Assembly (NCBI GenBank): GCA_965247355.1
Contig: OZ252011.1
Coordinates: forward strand, 620,001-684,000
Source: RHLJ01 sp965247355
Lineage (GTDB): Bacteria > Bacteroidota > Rhodothermia > Balneolales > Balneolaceae
Reading direction: 5' to 3'
Length of the DNA: 64,000 nt
Shown here: positions 41,577 to 50,183 of the stretch, piece after piece
Layout of the letters: each line of letters starts with the position of its first letter
How positions within the stretch are numbered: the stretch's first letter is position 1
Notes under the pieces: model-generated
What the model saw: the letters and a program-made list of their open reading frames with translations, nothing else
What the model was told of the DNA's origin: nothing
Databases searched by the model: none
Translations under genes and position numbers: made by a program

Positions 41577-41950
41577 CTTATTTATACTCACATGATATAA
41601 ATTTTCAGTTGACTCAATTGAGAATAATATCTTCTAGGAAGTGTGAGATGGTATAATATTATATTATGCAAAACTAGCTGAAAAGTCGGATGAAAACATC
41701 CGACTTTTTTAGTTCAAGTGTAAATAAATACAGGACTATGGTTTTAATGAAATTTTTCATTTAACTATCGTATAAGAATAATAGCTAGCAGAGCTAATTA
41801 ATAGTGATTAGCCGTTATTAAAAGAAATGTTTTTTATCGCTTACACAATCTAAAGTGTAGAAAGGCAACCTTGAATTTAATTCATGGTAGCCTGGTGATA
41901 GGACCTGATTTTTTATTTATTATTAAAGAAATTATTAAATCATAGTATTT
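41577..41950. other. Gap between tmRNA and AraC gene: terminator, otherwise nothing recognised
   Basis: The 374-base stretch is strongly AT-rich. It contains the hairpin terminator at 41682-41710 and alternating TA-rich tracts (near 41655), but I see no further gene, repeat or RNA. The promoter of the AraC gene is presumably in the last 100 bases; I could not fix a -33/-7 pair with confidence. Confidence 0.5.
41682..41710 (+). terminator. Strong rho-independent terminator downstream of tmRNA
   Basis: AAAGTCGGATG (41682-41692) and CATCCGACTTT (41697-41707) form a perfect 11 bp stem with an AAAA loop, followed by TTT. It is a typical intrinsic terminator. It is the first one after the tmRNA 3' end, so the primary ssrA transcript probably extends here and is trimmed. 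Confidence 0.9.
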
Positions 41951-43042
41951 ATGTATAGCGAGCTTATCCTCACTTCATTTAAATTCATTGGATTACTAGC
42001 AATTTTTCAAACGTTGCTTACCTTTTTGATTTTTGTAAACAGAAGTGGTAAAGATTTTAAACTTTTGTCATCACTTTTTTTAACCCTTTCAATAATTCTA
42101 ATAGGTCATTTTATTGGTAGCTCTGAAAACTTACAAGAGTATTTAGTTTTGTCAATTATTAGCCATCAATTTCTCTACTTAATAGCTCCTATTTTTTACC
42201 TATATGTTTATGCTATTACTCAAAATGAGTTACCTGATTCTTCTTTATTCTATATAATTAACTTTTTACCATTTGGAATAATATTAAGCTTAGTTACACT
42301 TGTTCTAATCTATTTCGATATCTGGTATTACTATTATACTTTTTCTTTTTTTAGTAACGGGTTATTATGTTTTTATTTACCAGTCTACCTTTGGCTAATT
42401 AATAAACAGCTAAAGAAGGAAAACATATCTATTGCTAGTCTACTTTCTTTATCATCGATAAAAGACGGGAACAAGTTTTTCTGGACACTTAATATTGGAT
42501 TCGGCATGGTTCTACTTTACAGTCTAAAGATAATCACCCTTATTTCATGGGACTTTGTAAAGGCTAGTCAACTTTGTATTGATCTTTCAACGCTAACAAT
42601 GGTAAGCTTTTTTTTATTAACCACGAGTTCAATTTATCTTGGACTAAGCCAGTCAAATTTATTTTTAAGCAGGAGAAAATACGAGTCTGCTACTATCCAT
42701 TCAGTTGATAAAAATAGATTATTAAGCAGGATACTAGATTATATAGAAGAGGATAAACCTTTTCTTAATTCTCAGTTTAATTTGAATATGCTATCTGGAG
42801 ATCTAAATATTCCAAGCCGGTATATTTCACAAATATTAAATCAAGAATACGGATGCAATTTTAGAGAATTGACAAACAAGTACAGAATAAGAGAGGCAAA
42901 GTCACTAATCGACAATAAAAATAATTATAATTTATACCAGATAGCATTGGACGTTGGATACAATTCCAAGTCCACGTTTAATTCTGCTTTCAAAAGAAAT
43001 ATAGGAATAACACCAACAGAGTATAAAAATCGTACGAAATAA
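41951..43042 (+). CDS. Membrane-bound AraC-type transcriptional regulator
   Basis: The protein has 363 residues. The first 225 residues contain about seven hydrophobic helices ('FKFIGLLAIFQTLLTFLIFV', 'LYLIAPIFYLYVYAI', 'FLPFGIILSLVTLVLIYFDIW', 'TMVSFFLLTTSSIYLGL'). The C-terminus is an AraC double helix-turn-helix: 'NLNMLSGDLNIPSRYISQILNQEYGCNFRELTNKYRIREAKSLI' and 'NLYQIALDVGYNSKSTFNSAFKRNIGITPTEYKNRTK'. Such membrane AraC proteins are common in Bacteroidota; how they release or present the DNA-binding domain is largely unknown. The secreted propeller gene follows about 65 bases later on the same strand and is a plausible partner or target. Confidence 0.88.
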   Translation: MYSELILTSFKFIGLLAIFQTLLTFLIFVNRSGKDFKLLSSLFLTLSIILIGHFIGSSENLQEYLVLSIISHQFLYLIAPIFYLYVYAITQNELPDSSLFYIINFLPFGIILSLVTLVLIYFDIWYYYYTFSFFSNGLLCFYLPVYLWLINKQLKKENISIASLLSLSSIKDGNKFFWTLNIGFGMVLLYSLKIITLISWDFVKASQLCIDLSTLTMVSFFLLTTSSIYLGLSQSNLFLSRRKYESATIHSVDKNRLLSRILDYIEEDKPFLNSQFNLNMLSGDLNIPSRYISQILNQEYGCNFRELTNKYRIREAKSLIDNKNNYNLYQIALDVGYNSKSTFNSAFKRNIGITPTEYKNRTK

Positions 43043-43108
43043 TTATTTCAAGCGAAAATCTCTTCCACCATTTATAAGATCTGATAAATCTAAATGGTGA
43101 GGTCTTAT

Positions 43109-44275
43109 ATGAAGCGTCTACTTAAATTATTTATACACTTTTTTCTGTCTTGTGTACCAATTCTTAGTTTTTCTCAAATTAACTATCTAGGGCAAGAGCC
43201 TCCCGGTTCTGAACCAGAGATATTTGCAGAAGATATTATTTCTGTTTCTGGAAGAAATGATAGAGTTTTGAGTTTTGATCCTTTAGGGCGAGATCTTTTT
43301 TTTACCGTTGCTGCCTGGCCCAATTCAAAGATTTATTATATGCGATATGATTCCAGCAGCTGGTCTGTGCCGGAGGTTGCATCTTTCTGTGTGAATAACG
43401 GTTGTACTGAGCCTTTTTTTGCCCCCGACGGAGATACTCTCTATTATTCATCAAATCGGAATAATACAAGTACGAATTATGAGTTATGGAAAGTTTCTCG
43501 ATCTGATTCCGGTTGGTCTGAACCTACTAATCTAGGAGATATTATTAACTCTACTGGAGATAGATATCACCCATCGATAGTTGATAACAGGAAATTGTAT
43601 TTTGCATCATATCCTTCTGGTCATGCAGATATCTTTTTTTCTACTATTGAAAATGGGAATTATACAATACCTAAAAACATCGGTTCGCCTATCAATACCC
43701 GTTATGACGACTGGGACCCATATCTACCTCTAGATGAAAACTATATGATTTTTAAATCCAACAGACCAGGAGGAGAGGGTGGTTTTGATGGCTATATTTC
43801 CTTCAAAAATGAAGATAGTACTTGGTCTAATCCAATTAACCTTGGTCCCACAATAAATACGATCTCTAATGATGATGTCGGAGATGTTTCTCCTGATGGG
43901 AAATACTTATTCTTTTCAAGGTATTCTGACATTTATTGGGTTAGTACCTCTATCATCGATTCGCTTAGGCAAAATGTGATTACCAACAATGAAAGAGATA
44001 CATCATTTCCTACTAGCTACGATTTACTTCAAAATTATCCCAATCCTTTTAATCCAGTTACCAAAATCCAATTTATTATTCCTGAAAATGCTTTTATAAT
44101 GCTGGATGTATTTAGTGTTTCAGGAAAAAGGGTGGCAACATTAGTTAATGAAGAAAAAAATGGCGGTTTACATGAAGTTGTCTTTGATGCTTCAAATCTT
44201 TCCAGCGGTTTATATTTCTATAGTATTCATTCCAAAAATTTTATGAAAACAAAAATGATGATCTTGGTTAAATAA
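43109..44275 (+). CDS. Secreted PD40-type beta-propeller with type IX secretion sorting domain
   Basis: The ATG at 43109 follows a good ribosome site (GTGAGG, 7 bases away), so I prefer it to the ATG at 43094. The 388-residue product has a signal peptide ending 'LSFSQ'. It then has PD40-like repeats ('DGDTLYYSSNRNNTSTNYELWKVSRSDSGWSEPTNLGDIINST', 'ENYMIFKSNRPGGEGGFDGYISFKNEDSTWSNPINLGPTINT', 'SPDGKYLFFSRYSDIYWV'). The C-terminal domain of about 85 residues, starting 'YDLLQNYPNPFNPVTKIQF' and ending 'SGLYFYSI...KTKMMILVK', is a type A sorting signal for the type IX system. The protein should be exported to the surface or medium. The ligand is unknown. Confidence 0.85.
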   Translation: MKRLLKLFIHFFLSCVPILSFSQINYLGQEPPGSEPEIFAEDIISVSGRNDRVLSFDPLGRDLFFTVAAWPNSKIYYMRYDSSSWSVPEVASFCVNNGCTEPFFAPDGDTLYYSSNRNNTSTNYELWKVSRSDSGWSEPTNLGDIINSTGDRYHPSIVDNRKLYFASYPSGHADIFFSTIENGNYTIPKNIGSPINTRYDDWDPYLPLDENYMIFKSNRPGGEGGFDGYISFKNEDSTWSNPINLGPTINTISNDDVGDVSPDGKYLFFSRYSDIYWVSTSIIDSLRQNVITNNERDTSFPTSYDLLQNYPNPFNPVTKIQFIIPENAFIMLDVFSVSGKRVATLVNEEKNGGLHEVVFDASNLSSGLYFYSIHSKNFMKTKMMILVK

Positions 44276-44343
44276 GCTGCCAATGTGAAGGCGAAACAAA
44301 CCATTCGTTCTTATGTGTTCTTTTTTTGAAAACAAACTCTTAC

Positions 44344-45639
44344 TTAAAACCCAAACAAACCAGGTAACCACAGACTAATTTGTGGAAAGAACGTAATCAG
44401 CATTAAGGCTACGATCATCGCCAGGAATAAGGGGAGAAGTGGTTTTACTACTTTGGTGATGGTTGTCCCGGCTACTCCAACTCCAATAAAAAGTAGGGAG
44501 CCTACCGGTGGAGTACATAATCCGATACAAAGATTCAGAATCATGATAATCCCAAAGTGAATCGGATCAATTCCCATTTCTACGACAATAGGGAGAAAGA
44601 TTGGGGTGAAGATTAATACGGCTGGAGTCATATCCATGAAGGTTCCAACAAAAAGCAGGATGAAGTTAATCATCAACAAAATGATAATCGGGTTATCACT
44701 AACTGAAAGGAGAGCCTCGGTCACATTTTGAGGAATTTCCTCGAAAGACATCACCCAACTCATGGCAATAGAAGTGGCGATCAGCAACATCACAATAGAA
44801 GTAGTGGACACAGAATCCAGGAAGATTTTCGGGAGTTCTTTTACTTTGAGTTCTTTGTATACAAACCCAAGTCCAAGTGTGTAGATAACCGCAATAGCTG
44901 AGGCTTCTGTAGCTGTAAATACTCCGGCAATGATGCCACCTATCACTATAATTAGAAGTAAGAGAGCTGGAATAGCATCAATAAAACTTCTGAATAGCTC
45001 TTTAAACTTAGTTCGTTCTCCAACCGGAAATCCTTTTCTTTTTGCCCAAACCGCAGCTACTCCCATCAGCATTAAACCAGTTAGAATGCCAGGCAAATAC
45101 CCAGCTATAAATAATGCCGCAATAGAAACTCCTCCACTTGCAAGCGAATAGACAATCAGGATATTCGAGGGAGGAATTAAAAGCCCTGTTGTTGATGAAG
45201 TGATATTTACAGCAGCTCCAAATTCTTTGGTATAACCTTCTTCTTCCATACGAGGACCAAGAATAGAACCAATTGCTGTTGCTGCGGCTACCGAAGATCC
45301 AGCAATGGCTCCAAATAACATAGCTGCAACTACGTTAACGTGAGCGAGTCCACCGGGTAGTGAACCCATCAGATTCTTAGAAAGTAGTATTAGACGTTGA
45401 GCGAGTCCACCTTTATTTATGAGCTGACCTGCGAGGACAAAGAATGGTATGGCAAGAAGCGTAAAACTATCTAATCCGGTAGCCATACGTTGCGCAAGTG
45501 TAGTAAAAGCCGGGATTGAATCAATACTTACAAGCAGCGTAACCATACCTGATAGCCCGATACTCCATGCGATAGGAACTCCAATTCCAAGTAAAACGAT
45601 AAAACTGACTACCAGAATAAAAATCTCAGTGAATTCCAT
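44344..45639 (-). CDS. dctM: TRAP transporter large permease subunit
   Basis: The 431-residue protein is almost entirely hydrophobic helices, consistent with the 12-helix DctM fold. Family features include 'GVPIAWSIGLSGMVTLLVS', 'LAIPFFVLAGQLINKGGLAQRLI', 'GGLAHVNVVAAMLFGAIAGSSVAAATAIGSILGPRMEEEGYTKEFGAAVN', 'TSSTTGLLIPPSNILIVYS' and 'DMTPAVLIFTPIFLPIVVEMGIDPIHFGIIMILNLCIGLCTPPVGSLLF'. With DctQ and DctP it imports a carboxylated solute using the sodium or proton gradient. The operon context with KDG enzymes suggests a hexuronate. It is the last gene of the uronate operon, two bases after dctQ. Confidence 0.94.
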   Translation of the reverse strand: MEFTEIFILVVSFIVLLGIGVPIAWSIGLSGMVTLLVSIDSIPAFTTLAQRMATGLDSFTLLAIPFFVLAGQLINKGGLAQRLILLSKNLMGSLPGGLAHVNVVAAMLFGAIAGSSVAAATAIGSILGPRMEEEGYTKEFGAAVNITSSTTGLLIPPSNILIVYSLASGGVSIAALFIAGYLPGILTGLMLMGVAAVWAKRKGFPVGERTKFKELFRSFIDAIPALLLLIIVIGGIIAGVFTATEASAIAVIYTLGLGFVYKELKVKELPKIFLDSVSTTSIVMLLIATSIAMSWVMSFEEIPQNVTEALLSVSDNPIIILLMINFILLFVGTFMDMTPAVLIFTPIFLPIVVEMGIDPIHFGIIMILNLCIGLCTPPVGSLLFIGVGVAGTTITKVVKPLLPLFLAMIVALMLITFFPQISLWLPGLFGF

Positions 45640-45641
45640 AC

Positions 45642-46127
45642 TCAGGCCTCTTCAGTTTGAACGTCAGATTGACCGGACAATGCAATTCCAATGTCCCGGA
45701 TTTTATAAGCAACAATCAGTAGTCCGCTAATTGGAAGAATGATATAGACATAAGCCAAAGGGATTTGCATCGCGGCAGATGTTTGTCCTAGTGAATAAGT
45801 GATGTAAACCAGCCTCATTCCCCCAATAACCAATGTGCTGAATACAAACAGAATCACAACAGCATGGATGAGTAGTTGGAGACGTTGTTTTGACTTTCCC
45901 TTCAGCTTTGAAGGAAGTAAATCTATAGAGAGGTGCATGCTTTTTCCTGCGGCATAAGCTCCTCCTAATAACCCTATCCAAATAAGAAGGTATCGGGCGA
46001 GTTCGTCCGTAAATGAGCTGGGAGAAGAAAGTATGTATCGGCTAAATACCTGCCAGCATACACTCAATAACATGACAGCCATTAGAAAGGCGAGAAAGTA
46101 TTCCAGAAACCTATCCAGCTTTTTCAT
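45642..46127 (-). CDS. dctQ: TRAP transporter small permease subunit
   Basis: The 161-residue protein has four hydrophobic helices: 'LDRFLEYFLAFLMAVMLLSVCWQVFSRYIL', 'LARYLLIWIGLLGGAYAAGKSMHLSIDLL', 'LLIHAVVILFVFSTLVIGGMRLVYI' and 'LAYVYIILPISGLLIVAYKI'. The 'FTDELARYLLIWIGLLGGAYA' segment is the DctQ signature. It bridges the binding protein and the large permease in the inner membrane. It overlaps the end of the dctP gene by four bases (ATGA) and precedes dctM by two, so translation of all three is coupled. Confidence 0.92.
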   Translation of the reverse strand: MKKLDRFLEYFLAFLMAVMLLSVCWQVFSRYILSSPSSFTDELARYLLIWIGLLGGAYAAGKSMHLSIDLLPSKLKGKSKQRLQLLIHAVVILFVFSTLVIGGMRLVYITYSLGQTSAAMQIPLAYVYIILPISGLLIVAYKIRDIGIALSGQSDVQTEEA

Positions 46128-47116
46128 TGACCAGCTCCTCTGATTCTTTGAATAAGCTGATAGAACTCGGGATCAGCTTCTTTGAATTGTTCATATACCG
46201 AGGATGTCATTTCCATAAAAGGTTCTTTATCGGGATAGAATATTTCAACACCAGAAGCTTCTACTTCTGCGAGCGCTTCTTTTTCTGATTCTGCCCATAC
46301 CTGAAATTGATAAGTAGATGAAGAGTCTGCGGCTGCCTGAACCCATTCCTTCTCCTGTTGTGTCAATTTATTCCACTGGAGGGTACTGATGATCAATAAA
46401 TCGGGGATCATTAAATGCTCATCCAGACTATAGTATTTGGCTACTTCATAATGTCGGGAAGAATAAAAAGAGGGGGGATTATTTTCGGCTCCATCAACCA
46501 CACCTTGTTGTAAAGCGGTATACAATTCCCCAAACGAAATGGGAGTTGGGGAACCATTTAAGCTCCGGACCATATTCATCGACATCTGACTTTCCATTAC
46601 CCGAATTTTCATTCCCTGAAGATCATCCGGAGTAAGGATAGGTTTGTCTTTTGTATAAAAGCTTCTTTTGCCACCGTCGTAGTACGTAAGTCCACGAAGC
46701 CAGTATTCTTCTCCGGATAGCAATAGTTCTTTACCAATTTCACCATTCAATACAGCTTGAACATGTGCATCATCCCTGAAAAGATAGGGGAGGCTGTACA
46801 CGCGCAATTCAGGTACAAAATTCTCAATGGCTGCAGCAGAAACTTTTGTCATGCCAATGCTTCCGATTTGCAGTAGCTCCAGTGCTTCGCGTTCAGTTCC
46901 TAATTGCTGGTTTGGAAATACTTTTATTTTAAGCTGTCCATTGGAGTTTTCTTCAACCAACTCAGCCATCCGCATGATGCCAAGATGGACTGGATGCTTA
47001 GTATTCAATGCGTGAGCCAATCTTATCGTCTTGGTATCCGAAGAACTCCCACAACTTATCAGAAAAGCGCTAACAACTATAAAGCCTAGAACCAATGAAA
47101 GTGATTTTCGCATCAT
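46124..47116 (-). CDS. dctP: TRAP transporter solute-binding protein, lipid-anchored
   Basis: The protein has 330 residues. The N-terminus is a lipoprotein signal with lipobox 'AFLISC' (Cys near 22), so it is tethered rather than free. The mature part has 'TIRLAHALNTKHPVHLGIMRMAELVEENSNGQLKIKVFPNQQLGTEREALELLQIGSIGMTKVSAAAIENFVPELRVYSLPYLFRD' and 'PDDLQGMKIRVMESQMSMNMVRSLNGSPTPISFGELYTALQQGVVDGAENNPPSFYSSRHYEVAKYYSLDEH', the DctP fold with the carboxylate-clamping Arg in 'MKIRVMES'. The ligand is probably glucuronate or a related uronate by context. The gene starts immediately after the aldolase stop. Confidence 0.93.
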   Translation of the reverse strand: MMRKSLSLVLGFIVVSAFLISCGSSSDTKTIRLAHALNTKHPVHLGIMRMAELVEENSNGQLKIKVFPNQQLGTEREALELLQIGSIGMTKVSAAAIENFVPELRVYSLPYLFRDDAHVQAVLNGEIGKELLLSGEEYWLRGLTYYDGGKRSFYTKDKPILTPDDLQGMKIRVMESQMSMNMVRSLNGSPTPISFGELYTALQQGVVDGAENNPPSFYSSRHYEVAKYYSLDEHLMIPDLLIISTLQWNKLTQQEKEWVQAAADSSSTYQFQVWAESEKEALAEVEASGVEIFYPDKEPFMEMTSSVYEQFKEADPEFYQLIQRIRGAGQ

Positions 47117-47788
47117 TTAAGCGTTCCGGATAGATTTGATAAGGTCTACTGTTGTTGCAACATGCTTTTCCAATCCGGCGAAATCTTTATTCTTAAGGAA
47201 TTCCTTGGTGATCAACTGAGAACCCATGCCAACACAAGTGACTCCGGAATTAAACCACGCTTTCAGATTTTCTTTTTCTGCAGTTACTCCACCAGTAGGC
47301 ATAACACTCGTCCATGGGCAAGGACCTTTAATTGCTTTCACAAAATCAGGACCAAGTGAACTTCCGGGAAATACTTTGATGATTTCGGCTCCTAATTCTT
47401 CGGCTCTGGCTATTTCGGTAAGTGAGCCACATCCGGGAGACCAAAGTACTTTTCTTCGGTTGCACACAACGGCAATATCTTCACGAAGTACAGGAGTAAC
47501 TACGAAATTCGCACCCAGTGCCATAAAGAGTGAAGCAGAAGCTGCATCAGTTACAGAACCAACGCCAAGAATCATTTCGGGGAGTTCTTTTGCAGCAAAT
47601 TTATTGAGCTCTCCAAAAATCTCATGAGCAAAATCACCACGACTGGTAAATTCGAGTAGCCGCGCGCCACCCTTGTAACAAGCTTTTAGTACTTCTTTAC
47701 TTACTTCAATATCACTATGAAAGAAAAGAGGAACTAAACCGGTTTCTTCCATTACTGATGCTACATGTATTCGGGAAAATCTTGCCAT
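47117..47788 (-). CDS. kdgA: 2-keto-3-deoxy-6-phosphogluconate aldolase (bifunctional with 4-hydroxy-2-oxoglutarate aldolase)
   Basis: The 223-residue class-I aldolase has the catalytic Glu in 'ARLLEFTSRGDFAHEI', a strand 'ILGVGSVTDAASASLFMALGANFVVTPVLREDIAVVCNRRKVLWSPGCGSLTEIARAEELGAEIIKVFPGSSLGPDFVKAIKGPCPWTSVMPTGGVT' with the Schiff-base lysine in 'IIKVFPGSS', and a C-terminal 'NSGVTCVGMGSQL'. It splits KDPG to pyruvate and glyceraldehyde-3-phosphate, the last step of the uronate and Entner-Doudoroff routes. It lies between uxuA and dctP in one operon. Confidence 0.92.
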   Translation of the reverse strand: MARFSRIHVASVMEETGLVPLFFHSDIEVSKEVLKACYKGGARLLEFTSRGDFAHEIFGELNKFAAKELPEMILGVGSVTDAASASLFMALGANFVVTPVLREDIAVVCNRRKVLWSPGCGSLTEIARAEELGAEIIKVFPGSSLGPDFVKAIKGPCPWTSVMPTGGVTAEKENLKAWFNSGVTCVGMGSQLITKEFLKNKDFAGLEKHVATTVDLIKSIRNA

Positions 47789-47830
47789 AATTGGAGGTGT
47801 GAAAAGTTCAGTTAATAAACATTTATTCGC

Positions 47831-49003
47831 TTATGATTTCAAATTGAATCGAAGGCCTTGTTCTAAACCTTTCAATTCACTGAGACCCTGGAGTCTTCCA
47901 ATCAACGAATATCCTGGATAATGAAACATAGGGATATCATACAACATTTTGTGACCATGATCTGGACGTACAGGAATATGAAGATCCTGATGGAGTTTAT
48001 CGGAAGTCATTACGGTATTCATAACTGCAACAATGTTAGAATCACCCTTTAAATGATTTGCTTCATAAAAACTCTGATCTGATTCTCTTTGTACACTTCT
48101 GAAATGTAGAAAATGAATACGATCAGCATGTTTATTTACAATTTCAATAAGATCGTTTTCAGGTCTCACAGCATAAGAACCGGTGCAAAGAGTTATTCCA
48201 TTATACTTTGAAGGAACGGCTGATAAAAGGCGATCTACATCTGCATTCGTTCCTACAATTCTTGGTAAACCAAATACTGAGTAAGGAGGATCGTCGGGAT
48301 GGATACACATCAAAACTCCAACATCTTCAGCAACCGGGATAACCTGTTCCAGGAAGAATTTCAGGTGTTCATGGATTTTTTCATGATCATACTCCTTGTA
48401 TTCATCAATAATTTCGCGGACACGCTGTAAAGTAAGCCCCGATTTACCGCCAGGAATACCTTCAATAATATTACTGATCAGATCTTTAATCTGTTTTTTT
48501 GAAAGCAGATCGTAATAAGATTTAGCTCTTGCTATAGTATCCGGTTCGTATTGTTTTTCAGCACCTTCACGTTCCAGAATAAACAGGTCGAAAGCGATGA
48601 ACTGGGTAGCATCAAAACGAAGGGCATAAGTGCCATTATCAAGCTTATAGTTAAGATCAGTTCGTATCCAATCTAATACCGGCATAAAATTATAACACAC
48701 GGTATAGATATCGCACTCAGAAAGGTTTCGAAGTGTCTGCTTATAATTTTCTATGTACTCGAGGTAGTTCCCGCTTTTCTTTTTGATGTCTTCATGAACA
48801 GGAACACTTTCCACAACCGACCATCTCATGCCAGCATCTTCGATGGTTTTTTTCCTTTTCATTATTTCCTCAATCGGCCAAACCTCGCCATAAGGAATTT
48901 CATGAAGTGCAGAAACAATTCCAGTAGCACCACACTGCTTAAGTTCGCTGAGCGAGATGTCGTCTTTAGGACCGTACCATCTCATAGTATATTCAAATTT
49001 CAT
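47831..49003 (-). CDS. uxuA: Mannonate dehydratase
   Basis: The 390-residue TIM-barrel protein opens 'MKFEYTMRWYGPKDDISLSELKQCGATGIVSALHEIPYGEVWPIEEI' and contains 'MRWSVVESVPVHEDIKKKSGN', 'DVGVLMCIHPDDPPYSVFGLPRIV', 'NGITLCTGSYAVRPENDLIEI', 'RIHFLHFRSVQRE' and 'HIPVRPDHGHKML', with the Cys and His residues that bind the metal. It removes water from D-mannonate to give 2-keto-3-deoxygluconate. The ATG overlaps the KDG kinase stop (ATGA), so the two steps are co-translated. Length normal. Confidence 0.96.
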   Translation of the reverse strand: MKFEYTMRWYGPKDDISLSELKQCGATGIVSALHEIPYGEVWPIEEIMKRKKTIEDAGMRWSVVESVPVHEDIKKKSGNYLEYIENYKQTLRNLSECDIYTVCYNFMPVLDWIRTDLNYKLDNGTYALRFDATQFIAFDLFILEREGAEKQYEPDTIARAKSYYDLLSKKQIKDLISNIIEGIPGGKSGLTLQRVREIIDEYKEYDHEKIHEHLKFFLEQVIPVAEDVGVLMCIHPDDPPYSVFGLPRIVGTNADVDRLLSAVPSKYNGITLCTGSYAVRPENDLIEIVNKHADRIHFLHFRSVQRESDQSFYEANHLKGDSNIVAVMNTVMTSDKLHQDLHIPVRPDHGHKMLYDIPMFHYPGYSLIGRLQGLSELKGLEQGLRFNLKS

Positions 49004-50037
49004 CGGGCAACTCTCCCTGAGGCATCACCACTCATTAGTTTCTCAACTTCATCAACGGTGACCAGGTTGGCATCTCCAGTGATGGTGTGCTTAAGGCAGG
49101 AAGCAGCCACGGCAAAATCCAGAGCTTTTTGATCATCATTTTCATAAGTAAGGAGCCCGTAAATCAATCCTCCCATAAATGAGTCTCCACCACCAACACG
49201 GTCTACAATATGAGTGATTTGATAGGTTCTCGATTCCAGAAATTCATCACCATTATATAAAACTCCTGCCCAGCTGTTATGAGAAGCACTGATTGAACCT
49301 CGCAATGTGGTAATAATTTTTTTAGCACGAGGGAATCGTTCTTTTAATTTCTTACAAACGGAGAGATATGCCTGGGCATCCATTGTATCTCCCTGAGTAA
49401 TATCAACAGAATCGGGATGGATATGGAAGTGTTTCTCTGCATCTTCTTCGTTCCCAAGAATTACATCACAACCTTCTACAAGTGCTGGCATTACCTCATC
49501 TGGGTTTTTGCCGTATTTCCAAAGCTTAGCACGGTAATTCAAATCGGTAGAAACGGTTACTCCTAATTCATTTGCAGCTTTAATTGCTTCCAGACAAACA
49601 TCTGCAGCACCTTGTGAAAGAGCCGGGGTAATTCCAGTCCAGTGAAACCAATTGGCTCCGGCAAAAACTTTTTCCCAGTCAATCATTCCTTTTTCAATAG
49701 TGGAAATAGCGGAATGAGCTCTATCATATACTACCTTACTTCCACGACTTACTGCCCCTGTTTCAAGGAAATAGATTCCGAGTCGCTCACCACCTCTGAT
49801 AATATGACTGGTTCCCACATTTCGCTTTCTCATTTCCATCAATGCACACTCTCCTATATCATTGTCTGGGAGACGAGTAATAAACTCGGCAGGAATTCCA
49901 TAATTAGCTAACGAAACAGCAACGTTTGATTCACCACCACCATATACAACATCGAAAGAATTGGCCTGTGAAAATCTAAGAAATCCGGGGGGTGACAGGC
50001 GAAGCATAATTTCCCCAAATGTGATAACTTTTTTCAT
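49000..50037 (-). CDS. kdgK: 2-keto-3-deoxygluconate kinase (PfkB family)
   Basis: The 345-residue protein carries the two PfkB/ribokinase marks: 'SFDVVYGGGESNVAVSLANYGIPAEFITRLPDNDIG' near the N-terminus and 'IVDRVGGGDSFMGGLIYGLL' near 280, with the catalytic Asp in GGGDSF. 'GIYFLETGAVSRGSKVVYDRAHSAIS' and 'GANWFHWTGITPALS' fit KDG kinases. It phosphorylates 2-keto-3-deoxygluconate at O6 with ATP to give KDPG. First gene of the minus-strand operon. Its start is divergent from glucuronate isomerase with 146 bp between, where a shared regulator should bind. Confidence 0.92.
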   Translation of the reverse strand: MKKVITFGEIMLRLSPPGFLRFSQANSFDVVYGGGESNVAVSLANYGIPAEFITRLPDNDIGECALMEMRKRNVGTSHIIRGGERLGIYFLETGAVSRGSKVVYDRAHSAISTIEKGMIDWEKVFAGANWFHWTGITPALSQGAADVCLEAIKAANELGVTVSTDLNYRAKLWKYGKNPDEVMPALVEGCDVILGNEEDAEKHFHIHPDSVDITQGDTMDAQAYLSVCKKLKERFPRAKKIITTLRGSISASHNSWAGVLYNGDEFLESRTYQITHIVDRVGGGDSFMGGLIYGLLTYENDDQKALDFAVAASCLKHTITGDANLVTVDEVEKLMSGDASGRVAR

Positions 50038-50183
50038 TTAATTAATGAGCAAAAAATTGTGAGTTACTTCGTGAAATTTGTTCAGTTCAAGTATATCACT
50101 AGTTTTCGAAAATATCAGACCTGATTTTTAAACAAAAAGTATTATCAATATACTCTCAGTAAATAAAAAGCATAGTTTAATTG

